From Heligmosomoides polygyrus polygyrus (Eukaryota > Nematoda > Chromadorea > Rhabditida > Heligmosomidae), in NCBI GenBank assembly GCA_947396885.1, contig OX377204.1:18173706-18237705 (forward strand): 64,000 nt of DNA, read 5' to 3'. The translations under genes and the position numbers were made by a program. Positions 35,216-46,466 of this stretch are shown here, piece after piece. The notes under the pieces were generated by a model. That model was given only the letters and a program-made list of their open reading frames with translations. It made no database searches and had not been told where the DNA came from. Numbering within the stretch: position 1 is the stretch's first letter; each line of letters begins with the position of its first letter.

Positions 35216-35907
35216 CTTCGGCTGTCGGGATGTGTAATAATTTTATCAAATTTTACTTTTTTCGAGAAAAATTAATAAAAAAAGTTTTGTTTTAAAAGTC
35301 AAGGTGGCAATCATTTTGAGCACCAAAGGACGAGATCGCGCCATGCTCTCGAAAAGCTCCTCTCGAGTTTTGTTTGATTCATAGCGTAAATGCTGCTACA
35401 CGAAGCATTGAAGTGAGTGCCTCTGTGCTCTTTACAATTGATTTGGTTGTATTGTTGCAGGTGTCATGCTTCGTGCAAAGAGAAATTTGCTATGCTATCA
35501 ATCGAATGGAAATTCTGGACCTTAGACAAGGGCGTGGCGCAACCTCTTTTTAGCACAAAAAATGGCCGCCTTCTTGCTCTTTAAAACAAATTTTAAATTG
35601 TTTTTAATTAATTTTATCAAATTTCAAACAATGCATTAACTTAATGAAAAGTGAAATAAATCTTCAAAGAAAATCATGCTGTCATCGCTTTAGAATTTTC
35701 TTTGAACAAAAATTATTCTGACCTTTTTCGAGAGTCTCGAGTTTAAAGATGAAGGAGCTCGTTTTGATTTGCAACATGTTCAATTTGATTTCAAAAACGG
35801 TAGGCTTGTTCAGAAGAGTCTGCAGTCTTGCGCGAAAAGTGTCCCATTTGATTTGAAGTGTCCAGTCTGACGTGGAAATGGTGTATATCATCTCCCTTGC
35901 TTTGCAG
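35216..35907. other. AT-rich spacer with a diffuse repeat
   Basis: The stretch 35740-35890 contains several gttcaatttgattt-like units and ends aatggtgtat. A similar arrangement is at 45030-45150. No gene seen. Confidence 0.35.
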
Positions 35908-35952
35908 GCAGAGGCGCTTCCGCAGGAACAGCACGAAAAGCAGGTGCTTTAC
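35908..35952 (+). CDS. host exon candidate, 15 codons
   Basis: Acceptor TTGCTTTGCAG and donor TTAC/GTAAGT bound 45 nt in phase 0/0 encoding AEALPQEQHEKQVLY. Both splice sites are near consensus. It may be the most 5' exon seen of the plus-strand gene continuing to 47915 or 61069. The linkage to 38808 is not proven. Confidence 0.35.
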
Positions 35953-36261
35953 GTAAGTCCCACTTTTTGTTTCTTTCTTCTCTGCTGTAAACGAGAGCTA
36001 CATATCTGTACTAGAGCTCTGAGGAGAACTTTACTGATTTGTTCGAGAACGGCTACAAAATGGAAAGCAAACATTTTTACGAGGATGACGCACTGAGATA
36101 GCGCAAGGGAGTACATTTTTTGTAATTTTCTGCTCAAAAGAAGCCATATTGTTCATATTTGTTTCACTTTCCTTGCGTTGGGTCATCGACTACACGATCT
36201 CTCTCTTTTGTGAGGGTGAACGAATCTTGCTCATACCTCACACAAATGACTTATAACCTAA

Positions 36262-36530
36262 AAGATAAAAAACGATGGCATTACTCAATCTTTTGCGGAA
36301 TGTGCCACACAATCCACTTCTATGGCTGCCGTGGAAGCGATTTGGGAGCAAGTTTGGCACAAAATGGCTTGCGGTGGCAAGCAGAAAAATCAGCGCATCC
36401 CAGATATGTCTGGCAGCAATTCACCGACCCCGAAGGGATGGGAGGCTTATTTGGCATGGGCGAGAAATTAGAACCGTGAGCCTGGTATCGGGTGCCCTTG
36501 ACAGTCGGGACCTTCTCCGACTGAAAAAAT
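36262..36530 (-). mobile_element. SINE family B, copy 3, diverged
   Basis: Minus-strand relative of 5212-5511. It shares ggcttgcggtggc, cagcaattcaccgaccccg and ggtatcgggtgc blocks and ends near gtcgggaccttctccgact. About a quarter of positions differ by eye. Confidence 0.6.
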
Positions 36531-37119
36531 CAGTACCTTAGCATACATTGAACTCTGCTGCAACGGCCTAAGCAAGTTGATTAACTTTTGATCGCATTCT
36601 TTCAACGAAGAGCATCACTCTCGCATTCACTACCGAGCGAAGAGATGACTTCGCATTCTAACAATCAAAAGAAGACAGAATCCACTTGGTCAGAACCAAG
36701 TCCGCGCATACGTTTGGAGCATTATTGACCATATTTACGATCGCATTCTACTGACTTCTTCATGACAATGGGTTTTTGTCTGCTTGTCGCACCTCGGCAA
36801 ACATAGTCGTAGACAAAACTAGATGGAGAATTTACATTACCTATAAATTAGTCGATGTATGGTGCCGAAAATTAGAATAATTGCTTAAGGAGACGCTAGT
36901 ACGTCTTTGTCTAGCATCACTTGGAGTTGTCCGGCTTGTTTGGTCTGTTCGGGAAATTTGAAGGCTAGAACGTAAGTGTAGGACGGCATTCGATATTGCG
37001 AAAAGTTAATAAAGTGAAAAAATCTGTTGCACTTCGCTTGGAGGAAATTCTCAGAAATCTGAGAAACCAACGATAAGATGTGTGCTAACCACAAAATAAT
37101 GAGAGCGCTTATACCATTG

Positions 37120-38705
37120 CTCTGACACGCCTAACGGCGTGTCTCACACTTGTACGCTTCGCGTGACTTTGCAGCATCACTGCCCTACGGAAGGCACTCT
37201 TTCTAAAACCTAGAATTCGCCAACATCTAGGACCTGGTGCATACTTACCGGCATCAAACCGTTCTCACCACTTCGGTACCTTCATCGTAGACATTCTCTT
37301 CGGACCGTCCAGTAACGTCATTGGTTTGGGTTGCGCAGCGCTTCTGTTCCTCAGGCTGCTCCACTGCAACCGTTCTCATGCTCAACAGCTAGCGTTTCCG
37401 GATATCGTTGACATGACTTCCGAAGCCAGGTTCCTCCTCACTCATTTCTTCTTACTGGATCTAATTGCTGGTCCGCTTCTACTCGTTTTCCATCACCCCT
37501 TTTTAGTCCGCCCACCTTCCTGGCCCATTTCTTGTTTCCACTATTGACCCCTACTTGTTGGTTTCCCGGTCGTGGTCCCTCCTCCAGGTTATTCCTTTCT
37601 TTCGAGGTCGCTCTCCTGATCCACCCTAGAGGTCCTCCTTACTGCCCTTCTCCACCACTCCATAATGGTCCACACATGCTCACGGCAAACGTCGTTGACA
37701 CGTACTCGGAATCAGGACGCTTATTGCGCGATGGAGGGGACTCGTGTTCTAAATCCAGGAGCTCAGAAGACCCGTCTTCCAAAATCCAGAAGCTCAGAAG
37801 CATGAAAAGTTGCCGCTGTGTTGAGCATGAAGAGACTGCGCAGATGGCAGGTTCTTATTCCCCGTTCGAATTCCCTTACGGCTCCCTTCTTGTTGGTTCC
37901 TCGTCCTGGTCCCGCCTCTAGGTCCCTTCTTCCAGGTAGATTCCTCCCTCCCCCTTGGGATCCTCCTTGCTACTCTAACCCAACTAAGTAGCCCTCCCAC
38001 ACTCACTCACGACGATGGCGAGCGAACGCCCATTGCGTGACATCGGTGTCACATGTTCTAAATCCGAGCTCTTACTGGTAGTGAATTCCTTGCTGATCCT
38101 ACTTACTGCTTCCCCCCCCCCCCCTTATTGGAAAATCCCCACTTGTCCCTCCTTATAGCCTAAGCCCTTCTTGGTGCCACCTCCTAGCCTGCTTCGTTGT
38201 TTCTCCTATCGACCCCCTCCCATCCCGATGCCTCCTCCAGGTCGCTCCTCCTAGTCGCTGTCGGTTTTCCACCCTCGAAGTCCCCCTTCTACTCTTACCT
38301 CTTTAGTGATCTTCTCATGCCAATGGCACGAAGTCGGCTTCTGAATCTGGACGCTCAGAAACGCGCGTAGGCGCTGTTGTGTTAAGCAGTAAAGAGGCTG
38401 CGCTTCCCCTGCTGCAGCAACACCTCCAGATGACGAGGCGTATCTCACTAAGATTAGATCACTCAACCGTCATCGCAAAGGGCTGCGCTTCCCCTGCTAC
38501 ATCAACATCTTACGTTCAATGACAAATCTTGACCGCGCTGTAGTTGATGAGGCTTACCTCACTTTTAGATCACTCGACTGCCTACGCTGTGGATGATGCG
38601 GCGTATCTCATTTAGGTTAGATTATCGAACGCCCCCGCTGTGGATGATGCAGCGTATCTCACTTAGGTTGGATCACTCGACGGACAAGCTCTTTTATATA
38701 TAGGT
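37120..38705 (-). repeat. G/C-tract dispersed repeat, copy 2 (inverted)
   Basis: Starts cgcctaacggcgtgtctcac (the reverse of the 3' end of 43015-44410) and ends in at least three sub-repeats of a roughly 50-bp unit of the type ctgtggatgatgcggcgtatctcat / aggttagat (38410-38695), then gacggacaagctctttta. Pyrimidine tracts give proline-rich frames. Non-coding repeat. Confidence 0.6.
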
Positions 38706-38807
38706 GGTGATGGTGATAATACTACTAAAATCTTATTATGAGCTGCAATACACTCAGTGAATTTGTACAATGCTAAAAATTTGCAGTTGCCATACAGTGT
38801 TTATCAG

Positions 38808-38943
38808 CATACGACGAGATCTATCAAAATATCGTCATATCAGCACGCTTTTACAAAGTGGTGTTAGGCAAATTAGAGAGAGAAGAGCGGTTCTGCAAAA
38901 ACTGTGTAGCCAAATTAGAGACAAGTACAGAAAATGTAGAAGA
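38808..38943 (+). CDS. host exon, unknown protein
   Basis: Acceptor GTTTATCAG and donor AAGA/GTAAGT bound 136 nt. The open frame (two bases, then 44 codons plus two) reads YDEIYQNIVISARFYKVVLG, then KLEREERFCKNCVAKLETST. It is charged and helix-like, with a C..C pair. Two other frames are also open or nearly so, but this one has the most protein-like composition. It ends in phase 2, and no phase-matching exon was found directly downstream. A 64-codon open stretch at 38962-39153 may belong nearby. Confidence 0.45.
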
Positions 38944-39472
38944 GTAAGTCCTGATTTTTAGACAATCAGAGGCATGACGAGTCAAGAAATGCTCGAAAGG
39001 AATGGGCAAAGCATAAGGCTACATTTCCTCGAAAAATAGTTGAAAATGAGAAGATCATGACTCGCAAATTGTTCACGAAGTCCATGTTATGCAGAGCAGC
39101 CTCTACAAACATTCTAACACTGCCAGTTTTAAATCAGATGTACACCATTCGATAAGATCTGAGCAGGATAACTGCAAACAGGGGAGTCTTTTCTAGCGTT
39201 GCTCACTTCGAGTAGATAGGTGTCCGGTGCCTTCGTTAGACTTTTGAAATGTCTAGGGAATTTAGAAGTAGCGGACCGCGTGAGCAGGTCGCCCTACGAG
39301 CTGGCCGCTTTTCTAAAAAGGACCCGTAGCTGAAGAACCTTAAAGCTCGCTTGATAAACAGCATCTGTCTACGATCCATTCGCCTGGATGGTACTCACCA
39401 GAAATGCTGGGAAAACATAACCATATTAATGCTGACGCCGTTCGTAGCAATATTTTCCCATTCCTTATTCAG

Positions 39473-39529
39473 TTGCCGAAACGCGAGCCAGGCGAGAGAT
39501 TTCCAGAGCTTCAGATTGATACCAACGAA
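39473..39529 (+). CDS. host exon candidate, 19 codons
   Basis: Acceptor CTTATTCAG, donor GAA/GTACGA, phase 0/0, encoding LPKREPGERFPELQIDTNE. The frame stays open for another 20 codons, so the donor could lie further 3'. With the chosen donor it joins the next exon in frame. Confidence 0.4.
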
Positions 39530-39629
39530 GTACGACTTATTGACGCAAGAGTGGTCCGTCCTTTTGAGCATCATTTTAGGTTTTTCCATTGCAGCTGAAG
39601 TGATGGCCTATAGAACAATTTAATTTCAG

Positions 39630-39721
39630 TTTTCTACAGCTGTTTCAACCAGCAGTCCTTATCAATGGCGAGAATTTCTGAGGATGCAACTGCCATCCGA
39701 GAAAGTCTCAAAAAGAGTCTA
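39630..39721 (+). CDS. host exon, unknown protein
   Basis: Strong acceptor TAATTTCAG and donor TCTA/GTAAGT bound 30 codons plus two bases (FSTAVSTSSPYQWREFLRMQ, then LPSEKVSKRV). The dangling TA joins the T of the exon at 40163 to give Tyr, so the phases match. Serine-rich start, then a basic helix. Confidence 0.6.
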
Positions 39722-40162
39722 GTAAGTCAAGCAAGAGTACGGATCAACGAAAACCTTGCTGTCGAATGTCCATTCTGCCTGCGGGGACAGAAAAAGTTGA
39801 AAACGAAACGAAAACGACAGAAAATTGTTTGATTGCAATTCAGTCTTTAACTGGAACTTCGTGCTGCATCTGTTCTAGATTGTCAGAAGTCACCACGGTT
39901 AACCAACACTGGCAGCTTTAGCACATTTTTATAATGAGCGTTTGCGGTGCTTAATAGAAGCACATATAGCGGCGTGACGTCCCAATATATAAAATAAAGT
40001 TGCAACAACAGCAACGAATCCGTCATCATGCCGAGATTCATAGAAAGTCGGACATGGCAACTAAAATAAAGTTGTTAAAAAAAATTAAAATCCAAAGTCA
40101 TCACCTTCCTCAAATAGTGAAGATTTCCCCGAGTAGCGGCCATCTATGATGTTTCCTTGCAG

Positions 40163-40259
40163 TAACCTTGGAATGGGACCGAATATGGAAGTGACGTTTG
40201 CGAAACCTCGAGATCAAGGTCCATGGATGTTGTACAGATCGTACATCAGAGCCGACGAG
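40163..40259 (+). CDS. host exon, unknown protein
   Basis: Acceptor TTTCCTTGCAG and donor GAG/GTGTGT bound one base plus 32 codons: NLGMGPNMEVTFAKPRDQGP then WMLYRSYIRADE. Phase agrees on both sides (Tyr codon shared with 39721; phase 0 to 41454). The intron after it holds the 1-kb fold-back element. Confidence 0.6.
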
Positions 40260-40412
40260 GTGTGTACATACCCAGTATAACAAAGATTACTGCAGCGCAG
40301 TACAGGTTTTGGGGGTGAAGAATTTCACCGAAAAACATATCGATGGCATTGTAATCATATAAATAATCCAAAACACTATCCTATCCACCGAACCTATAAT
40401 TGTGAATTAATA

Positions 40413-41392
40413 CAGGATGTCTGAAAAAATATTTACACTAATTGAAAGGTGATAACTTCACTCACAGTAAAGGTACTGAAGAAATTAAAGGCTCATATGA
40501 AAGCTTAAAAAATAGACATTTTCCGACATATGGAATGGGCCATGCGCTCGTCTGATATTTTACATTTTGCACTCGATTGATTGTGTTTCGCTGGAATTCT
40601 TGCCATAATTTCTTTAAAAAGTGGCAGCGTTGATTGATTTGTGCTTTTTTTAAATTTAAAATTTAAAACACAGTACTGAAAAATGCAGTGTATCTTAAAA
40701 AATGCAGGTACTGTTTGAAAGGTTCTAACATTGGCATGAAGTTTCTGAAGATGTTTGAGACTCATGCAAAAGCGCAGAGTATCGAGATTTATGTGGCGTA
40801 TAAATAGCCGAGATTGCGCTATACCACCTCCTAAAACCTTGCATTTCAGACTCGATAGATTGCGCATGAGCTGAATGCTTGTCACAATCTTGTTAATACT
40901 TGGCCACATTAACCTGCACAATAAATCAGTCTCAAATGCAAAGGATTTAGGCGGGAGCATGGCGCAATCTCAACTATTTACACGTCTGAAAAATCTCGAT
41001 GCTTTCATATGCTTTTATATAAGTCTCACATGTCTTCAAAGTTTCACTGGCAGCAATGTTAAAACTTTTCAAATAGTACCTGCATTTTTAGGATACCCTG
41101 CATTTTTAAACTTCGTAGTGTGTTTTTAAATTCTAAACCTTAAAAGATGCCCAAATCAATAGAAGCCGCCACTTTGTGAAGAAATTATGGCAAGCATTCA
41201 AGCGAAACATAATCAATCGAATGTAAAATTCAAAATATCAGACGAGCGCATGGCCCATTCCATATCGCTCATATGTCAGAAGATTTCTATTTTTTAAGCT
41301 TTCATATGAACTTTAAACCTCTACCTCAGTACCTTTACTGTTAACAAAGTTATCACCTTTCAAACTGTGTATGCATTTTTTGAGTCACCCTG
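40413..41392. mobile_element. 980-bp fold-back element with mariner-like ends
   Basis: The outermost bases caggatgtctgaaaaaat and the inverted cagggtgactcaaaaaat are flanked by TA on each side. About 490-bp arms pair from the ends to the centre near 40905 with roughly 75% identity by eye. The same peptide-like frames appear on both arms (minus 40505-40960; plus 40875-41280, both with ISDERMAHSI). The TA flanks suggest Tc1/mariner mobilisation, but no transposase motif is seen. It lies in an intron of the host gene. Confidence 0.75.
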
Positions 41393-41453
41393 TAGAATTG
41401 AAATTGAACTACGTAGTTTTCACGAGAAGCCAAAGAAGTAAAACCTAAAGCAG

Positions 41454-41552
41454 ATCCCCTTCGGGCCCTGTCAACAAGTCTTCTCCAACATTTCCACTCC
41501 TGCTGAGTATGAGAACAATGACAAAACAACTACTAGCGTCAGTGCAGGAACC
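41454..41552 (+). CDS. host exon candidate, Ser/Thr-rich
   Basis: Acceptor ACCTAAAGCAG and donor ACC/GTAGGC bound 33 codons, phase 0/0: IPFGPCQQVFSNISTPAEYE then NNDKTTTSVSAGT. The frame stays open to 41637, so a later donor (TCG/GTACTT) is possible. Joins in phase to 40259 and 41658. Confidence 0.45.
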
Positions 41553-41657
41553 GTAGGCTCCATCATCCAGTCTCCACCCACAAACCCGAAATGCGCTTTG
41601 ACATCTCTTTCGGTACTTCACTGGCGGTTCCTACAGTGAAAAAAGCTACCATTTCAG

Positions 41658-41770
41658 TTAACCATGATGGATTACAAGGAATGTAAGCTGTTCTATCTGC
41701 AGTACATGCCACAGAATCTTATCAATAACAAAAGTTCTCTTTCGCTGCAGTACATCACAGACTGGCTAAG
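41658..41770 (+). CDS. host exon, unknown protein
   Basis: Acceptor CCATTTCAG and donor CTAAG/GTACGT bound 37 codons plus two bases: LTMMDYKECKLFYLQYMPQN then LINNKSSLSLQYITDWL. The dangling AG joins the C at 46234 to make Ser, across a 4.46-kb intron carrying SINEs and a G/C-tract repeat. The ATG six bases after the acceptor could instead mark a trans-spliced gene start. Confidence 0.55.
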
Positions 41771-41947
41771 GTACGTGGTGCTTAAGTGAGATATACATAG
41801 TCTCTTACACATGTCAACAAGACTAGCAAAATGGAATCAAATCAAACTCCATATCAGAACGAGTAGCTTCCACTCTAAAACATAGACTCCCTGAGACGGT
41901 TAGAACAAATTCTGGTTCGAAGAAAATTTAGTATGCTATTTTTTGAA

Positions 41948-42118
41948 AAACAATTCAAATCAGTTTCTTTAAGCATCAATTGGCTGGCATCGAGGTTGTA
42001 AGCTGTCACAACGATGCTTTGTTGTGATCAAAACTTCTTGCGCCAGTCGGGACTCGAACCCGCACCCCCCTCTGACCGGGCGGGAGCTCTAAGCCATTAC
42101 ACCGCCGGTGCCGTTTGA
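41948..42118 (-). mobile_element. SINE-A copy, diverged and truncated
   Basis: Matches the SINE-A unit from attcaaatcagtttc through the tRNA-like part (minus 42040-42112; B-box core preserved as gggactcgaacccgc). Another A-box segment of the same family follows on the plus strand at about 42180-42225. Confidence 0.65.
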
Positions 42119-42537
42119 TCAAACATCCAACCTCGTGGGATCAATCAGCACCCACCCGTATCCCGGATCCTGGATGTTGCGTTCGATCAAACGGCGCCGG
42201 TGGTGTAAAGGAGTAAAGCATTGAGTGGATCTATGGCCATTAAAATCAGATCGGAATAGATTTTTTCGTCGGGGCGCAACTTTGGCATTCGAGCACGGTT
42301 GTATCGATATGACCGCTCTATTTAAGCTCTTTCGTCACTCAGGGGGAGTCTGCAGCAGGCTAGGGACTCCAGGGTGGGTGCGATCCAAGCTGTTCTTGTG
42401 GAAGCTGTTTTCGTCGCCCAGGGGAGTGCGGAGCTGGGTTCTGGAAAGGCGGATACAGCTAGAAAAATGCGCAAGATGGTGCAAATGGCAAAACCGCTCG
42501 AATCTCAGTCAGCTAGTTGAAATGCAAAAATCCCGCG

Positions 42538-42600
42538 ACGCAGGGTAACCGAACCCCCGCCTCCCTCTCATGAGGAAGCCCCATCCACTGCACCACGATC
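42538..42600 (-). repeat. tRNA-like segment
   Basis: Minus strand reads A box TGGTGCAGTGG and, 40 nt later, a B-box-like GGTTCGGTTACC, with a ggaggcggggg run between. Probably another tRNA-derived SINE head, not a functional tRNA. A B-box half of the SINE-A head lies nearby on + at 42782-42838. Confidence 0.45.
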
Positions 42601-42781
42601 CGTCTGGCAGTAGGGCCACCGCGGCCATACATGAGACCGAATCGCATCGGTCGAATGTCCACGTGGAGGCTGACGCAGCCCACGTGTGCATTCGCGTCGA
42701 ACGAGTGTGTTCCTGCACCATTTGCACGCTCATACGCCACGCGTCTATTCCGGTCTGATTCTGGTGGTCTTAGCAATTCCC

Positions 42782-42838
42782 TAGAGCATTCCCGCCCGGT
42801 CAGAGGGAGGTGCGGGTTCGAGTCCCGCCTGGAGCTAG
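42782..42838 (+). repeat. SINE-A head fragment (3' half of tRNA-like part)
   Basis: Reads gcattcccgcccggtcagag then the B-box block gggttcgagtcccgcctgg, as in the SINE-A units. The 5' half with the A box is missing. Confidence 0.6.
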
Positions 42839-43014
42839 AAATAGATTGAAAGTTGTTTAAAATTGCAAAAAGACAGCATGATACAATACATTAGAGGAAG
42901 AGATCGCTTCATGCACTCGACTAGGTCGTCGCAATTTTTATTTTTCAACGGCAAAAATTTTGTCTGTATGGAACAATCGGTACAACAACAACATAAGAAA
43001 TCACAATCACTATC

Positions 43015-44410
43015 ACTACCTATATATAATAGAGTTTGTCCGTCGAGTGATCTAACCTAAGTGAGCTACGCTGCATCATCTACAGCGCGGCCAAATTTGC
43101 TATTGAACGTGAGATGTTGCTGCAGCAGGGAAAACGCAGCCCTTTATCCCTTAACATAACCGCGTTTCTGAGCGTCCAGATTCAGAAGCCGACTTCGTGC
43201 CATTAGCATGAGTAGACTACTAAAGGGATAAGGATAGAAGAGGGACTTTGAGGGTGGAGAACCGACAGCGATCAGAAGGCAGCGACCAGGAGGAGCATCG
43301 GGATAGTCGATGGGGGAACAAGGAGGCAGGCCAGGAGGTGGCACCAAGAAGGGCTTAGGCTAGGGAGGGACCAATGGGGATTTTCCAATAAGGGGGGGGG
43401 GGAGGACAGTACGGAGGATCAGCAAGGGGATCCATTACCATAAAGAGAGACCGGAGTTAGAGGATGTGACACTGATGTCACACAATGGGCGTTCGCTCGC
43501 CGTCGTCGTGTCGTGAGCATGGGGGTCTACTTAACTGAGGTGGAGTAGTAGGGATGATCCAGAGGGGGAGGGCGGGGGGGGGGGGGGGTTGGGAAGGAAT
43601 AGAGGAATCTACCTGGAAGAAGGGAAACAGAGGCGGGACAAGGACGGGGAACCAACAAGAAGGGAGCCGTAAGGGAATTCCTAAGAGAACAAGGAATCTG
43701 CCATATGCATAGCGTCTTCATGTTCGACACAGCGGCGATTGCGCGCGCTTCTGAGCTTCTTGATACAGAAGGCGGGCTCCCTACGTCGTGCAACAAGCGT
43801 ACTGATTCTGAATCGTGCCGCCGACGTGTGCCGTAAGCATGGGAGGACCACTAGGGGGAGGTGGAGAAGGGCAGTAAACCTCAAGGGTGGGCCAGAAGAG
43901 CGCCCAGGAAGGAAAGAAAGAACCTGGAGGAGGAGCCAGGACGGGGAAACCAGCAAGAAGAGACCGGTAGGTGTCAAAAGTGGAAACAAAGAAGAGGGCC
44001 AGTAGTTGGGACCAGGAATGTGGGGACTAAAGAGGGGGAGAGAAGACCAGTAAAGGCGAACCGGCAATTAGATCCAGTAAGAAGAAACGAGAAAAGGGGA
44101 ACCTGGCTTCGGAAGACATGTCAACGACAACTTGAAACGCTAGCTGTTGAGCATGAGAACGATTGCGGAGGAACAACCTGAGGGACAAAAGTACTGAGCA
44201 GCACAAACCAATGACATTACTGGTCAGGAAAGAATGTCTATGATGAAGGTACCGAAGAGGTGAAGGGCATGATGCCGATAAAGTACGCACCAAGTCCTAG
44301 ATGCTAGCGAATTTTATGTTTTACAAAAACTGCTTTCATAGGTCAGTGATTCTACACAGTCGCGCGAAGCGCGCAAGTGCGAGACATGCCGTTAGGCGGT
44401 CCGGAACACT
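43015..44410 (+). repeat. G/C-tract dispersed repeat, copy 3
   Basis: Begins tataatagagtttgtccgtc followed by gagtgatctaacctaagtga, mirrors the end of 37120-38705, and ends gacatgccgttaggcg. It includes two long G tracts (43391 and 43573) and caccaagaagggctta, cacaatgggcgttcgctcgc and aggtcagtgattctac blocks shared with 27030-27780. Copies 2 and 3 face each other across 4.3 kb. Confidence 0.6.
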
Positions 44411-44546
44411 TGTAAATATTAAGTTCAAGAACACACTTTCTTCTTTTCATGGCTGTTTTAGGTAAGCAGAGTTTACGGTACCAATCAAACAAGAAAGGCG
44501 ATTAGCCGAGTACATGGCGCAATCTCCCCTTTTAATAAACTAAATA

Positions 44547-44850
44547 ATTTCTGTTACGACGATGTTTTGTTGCGATCAAAACTTCTAGCGCCAGGCGGGA
44601 CTCGAACCCGCACCTCCCTCTAACCGGGCGGGAATGCTCTACGCCATTACACCACCGGCGCCGTTTGATCGAACGCAACATCCACACCTCGTGGGACCGA
44701 TCAGCACCCACCCGTATCCGGGATGATCTGGCCGCTGATATCAGCATGGAACCAGTTAAGCTGATGGTCTTGATAGAAACGATTCAAATCAGTTTCATTA
44801 AGCCTCAAGTGGCTGGTACCGAGGATGTAAGCTGTTACGACGATGTTGTA
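44547..44850 (-). mobile_element. SINE-A copy, well preserved
   Basis: Same unit as in the 18551-19399 array, from aacgatgttttgttgcgatc equivalents through tRNA-like minus 44587-44662 (A box TGGTGTAATGG, B box GGTTCGAGTCC) to gattcaaatcagtttcatta and beyond. The tgttacgacgatgtt words at about 44553 and 44832 flank it. Confidence 0.75.
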
Positions 44851-44879
44851 ACAGCTGCCCCTGTTTTAAATAATTTCTG

Positions 44880-46095
44880 TATACCTGGACTGTAAAACAA
44901 AATTTAACTTATTATTTTCACTCTATTTTACAAGATTTCAAGTAGTGCTTTCATTGATTGAGGCAGGTGAAAAAAATTCTAATAGAAAATTATGCTAAAT
45001 TTTCCTCGATCCATTAAAATTATTTTAATTGCCTTGGAAAGTGTCTACTTTAGCGTGGAAAACGTTCAATTTGGTTTGGAAGATGTTCAGCATGATCTCA
45101 AAGGCGCTCTCCTTGTTTAGAAGAGCGTTCAATTTGATATGGTGTATATGTATCTCAGGTGTGTCCCTGTTGAGGATGAATGATCGTGTTGTTCCTCACT
45201 GCTCCATCGTACTACCCTGCTCGAGAAGCGAGTTCACCCTCCCCTCCTTCAATTCTACCTATTGTTAATACTTAAGCACTCACCACGAAAAGTCACGACT
45301 TGGCTGCTTACAACTATTATACAATTTCGGCTGGACCCTTTGACGTTTAGGGGGAAGAAGCGCAAAAGCGCCTCTTCCTTCGCCTTTTGGTGGTGCTCTT
45401 TGGACTGCGTGCTTGAAAAAATGAATCCGATATTTGGGACCAGCATTGAATGATGTGTCTGATCAAGCAAAAAACGCTTCATAAATGTTTGAAATATTGA
45501 CACGATGAGCAATGTTCAGGATGTGACTTTTGGTATTGTTATCTCCCGCGAGGGAGAGGGTCCGCTGCTTCGACAAGAATATGGGCCATTGAATAATCAT
45601 TTTTAACATTTACTTGGCACTTTCACTCCATCTGATAGATTGTTTGATGCTAATTCCAAATATCGGACGTATTTTTGAAAGCACGCAGTTTGAAGAGCGC
45701 TATCAAAAAATCGGCGGGTGAGGCGCTTTTTGCGCTTTTCCGCCTAAAAATCAAAAGATATAGTTGGTGTTGCAACCCCAGAAGTTTCTCTTCAAACACT
45801 CGGGAGTTCCTCATGCTCTCCCTCTACTTGGCGAAAAAAGCGTATTTATTTTTCGTATTTTTTACAAAAGGGTCCTATTTCGAGTTTTCCACTCGAGCCG
45901 ATTAGGCACTCCATCTCTCAGAGATCGATGAATTATCCGCCTACATGACTATGAAGGATAAAGTATTTCATCGCATCGCCTGATCACCGCAGTGTATAGG
46001 CCAAAATTTCGATCACATTAGCCGCACGACACCACGTAGAAGTAGAATGCATGGCGCATCCAAAAAAAAGAAGTATTTTAGTATTTTATCCTTTG
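44880..46095. other. intronic spacer; diverged SINE-B remnant
   Basis: 45030-45150 resembles 35740-35890 (gttcaatttg units). 45930-46095 carries SINE-B-like words (cgtagaagtagaatgcatgg, cgcatcc) and a ttttatcctttgcgg tail, a badly decayed family-B copy. No exon recognised. Confidence 0.35.
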
Positions 46096-46233
46096 CGGTT
46101 TTTAAGAGTTAGATGAAGGCATAGCAGCACACGTTTGTTCCACTTTGCCATTTTGCAGTGGACATCTTTTGTTTAGAAGCGCTTGAGCTCCAACACGGTA
46201 GCTTTAATACAGTGGCGAGAGAACTCACTTCAG

Positions 46234-46375
46234 CATAGCATATCTGATGCGTGACGAGTTGGAAAGACGCCGGATGGGAATGGAAGCGTTTGGAGGGGGA
46301 ACATGTTTGAGAGCTTCGAACCTTGGCATCGCACCACTTTATGCAACTCATCGGAAGTCATTTGCCAAGGAGCAG
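46234..46375 (+). CDS. host exon, unknown protein
   Basis: Acceptor CTCACTTCAG and donor GAGCAG/GTGAGA bound one base plus 47 codons: IAYLMRDELERRRMGMEAFG, GGTCLRASNLGIAPLYATHR, KSFAKEQ. Phase fits 41770 upstream and 46467 downstream. An alternative acceptor four bases later (..CATAG) with an exon at 46159-46197 also reads in frame. Confidence 0.6.
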
Positions 46376-46466
46376 GTGAGAAGCAAGACGACATAAAAAA
46401 TCGTACCAAACAGTCACAAGTGTGCATATGGCAGTTCAAAAGTAACATACGATGCAAGGTTTCCAG

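Noticed and set aside
36885..36972. Minus-strand terminal exon (FKFPEQTKQAGQLQVMLDKD)
   Set aside because: Acceptor TTCTAG and a stop are present and the peptide looks plausible, but no upstream partner was found and the plus strand is also open.
38962..39153. 64-codon open stretch after the exon at 38808
   Set aside because: Protein-like, but joining it to 38943 would need an 18-nt intron and the phases do not match.
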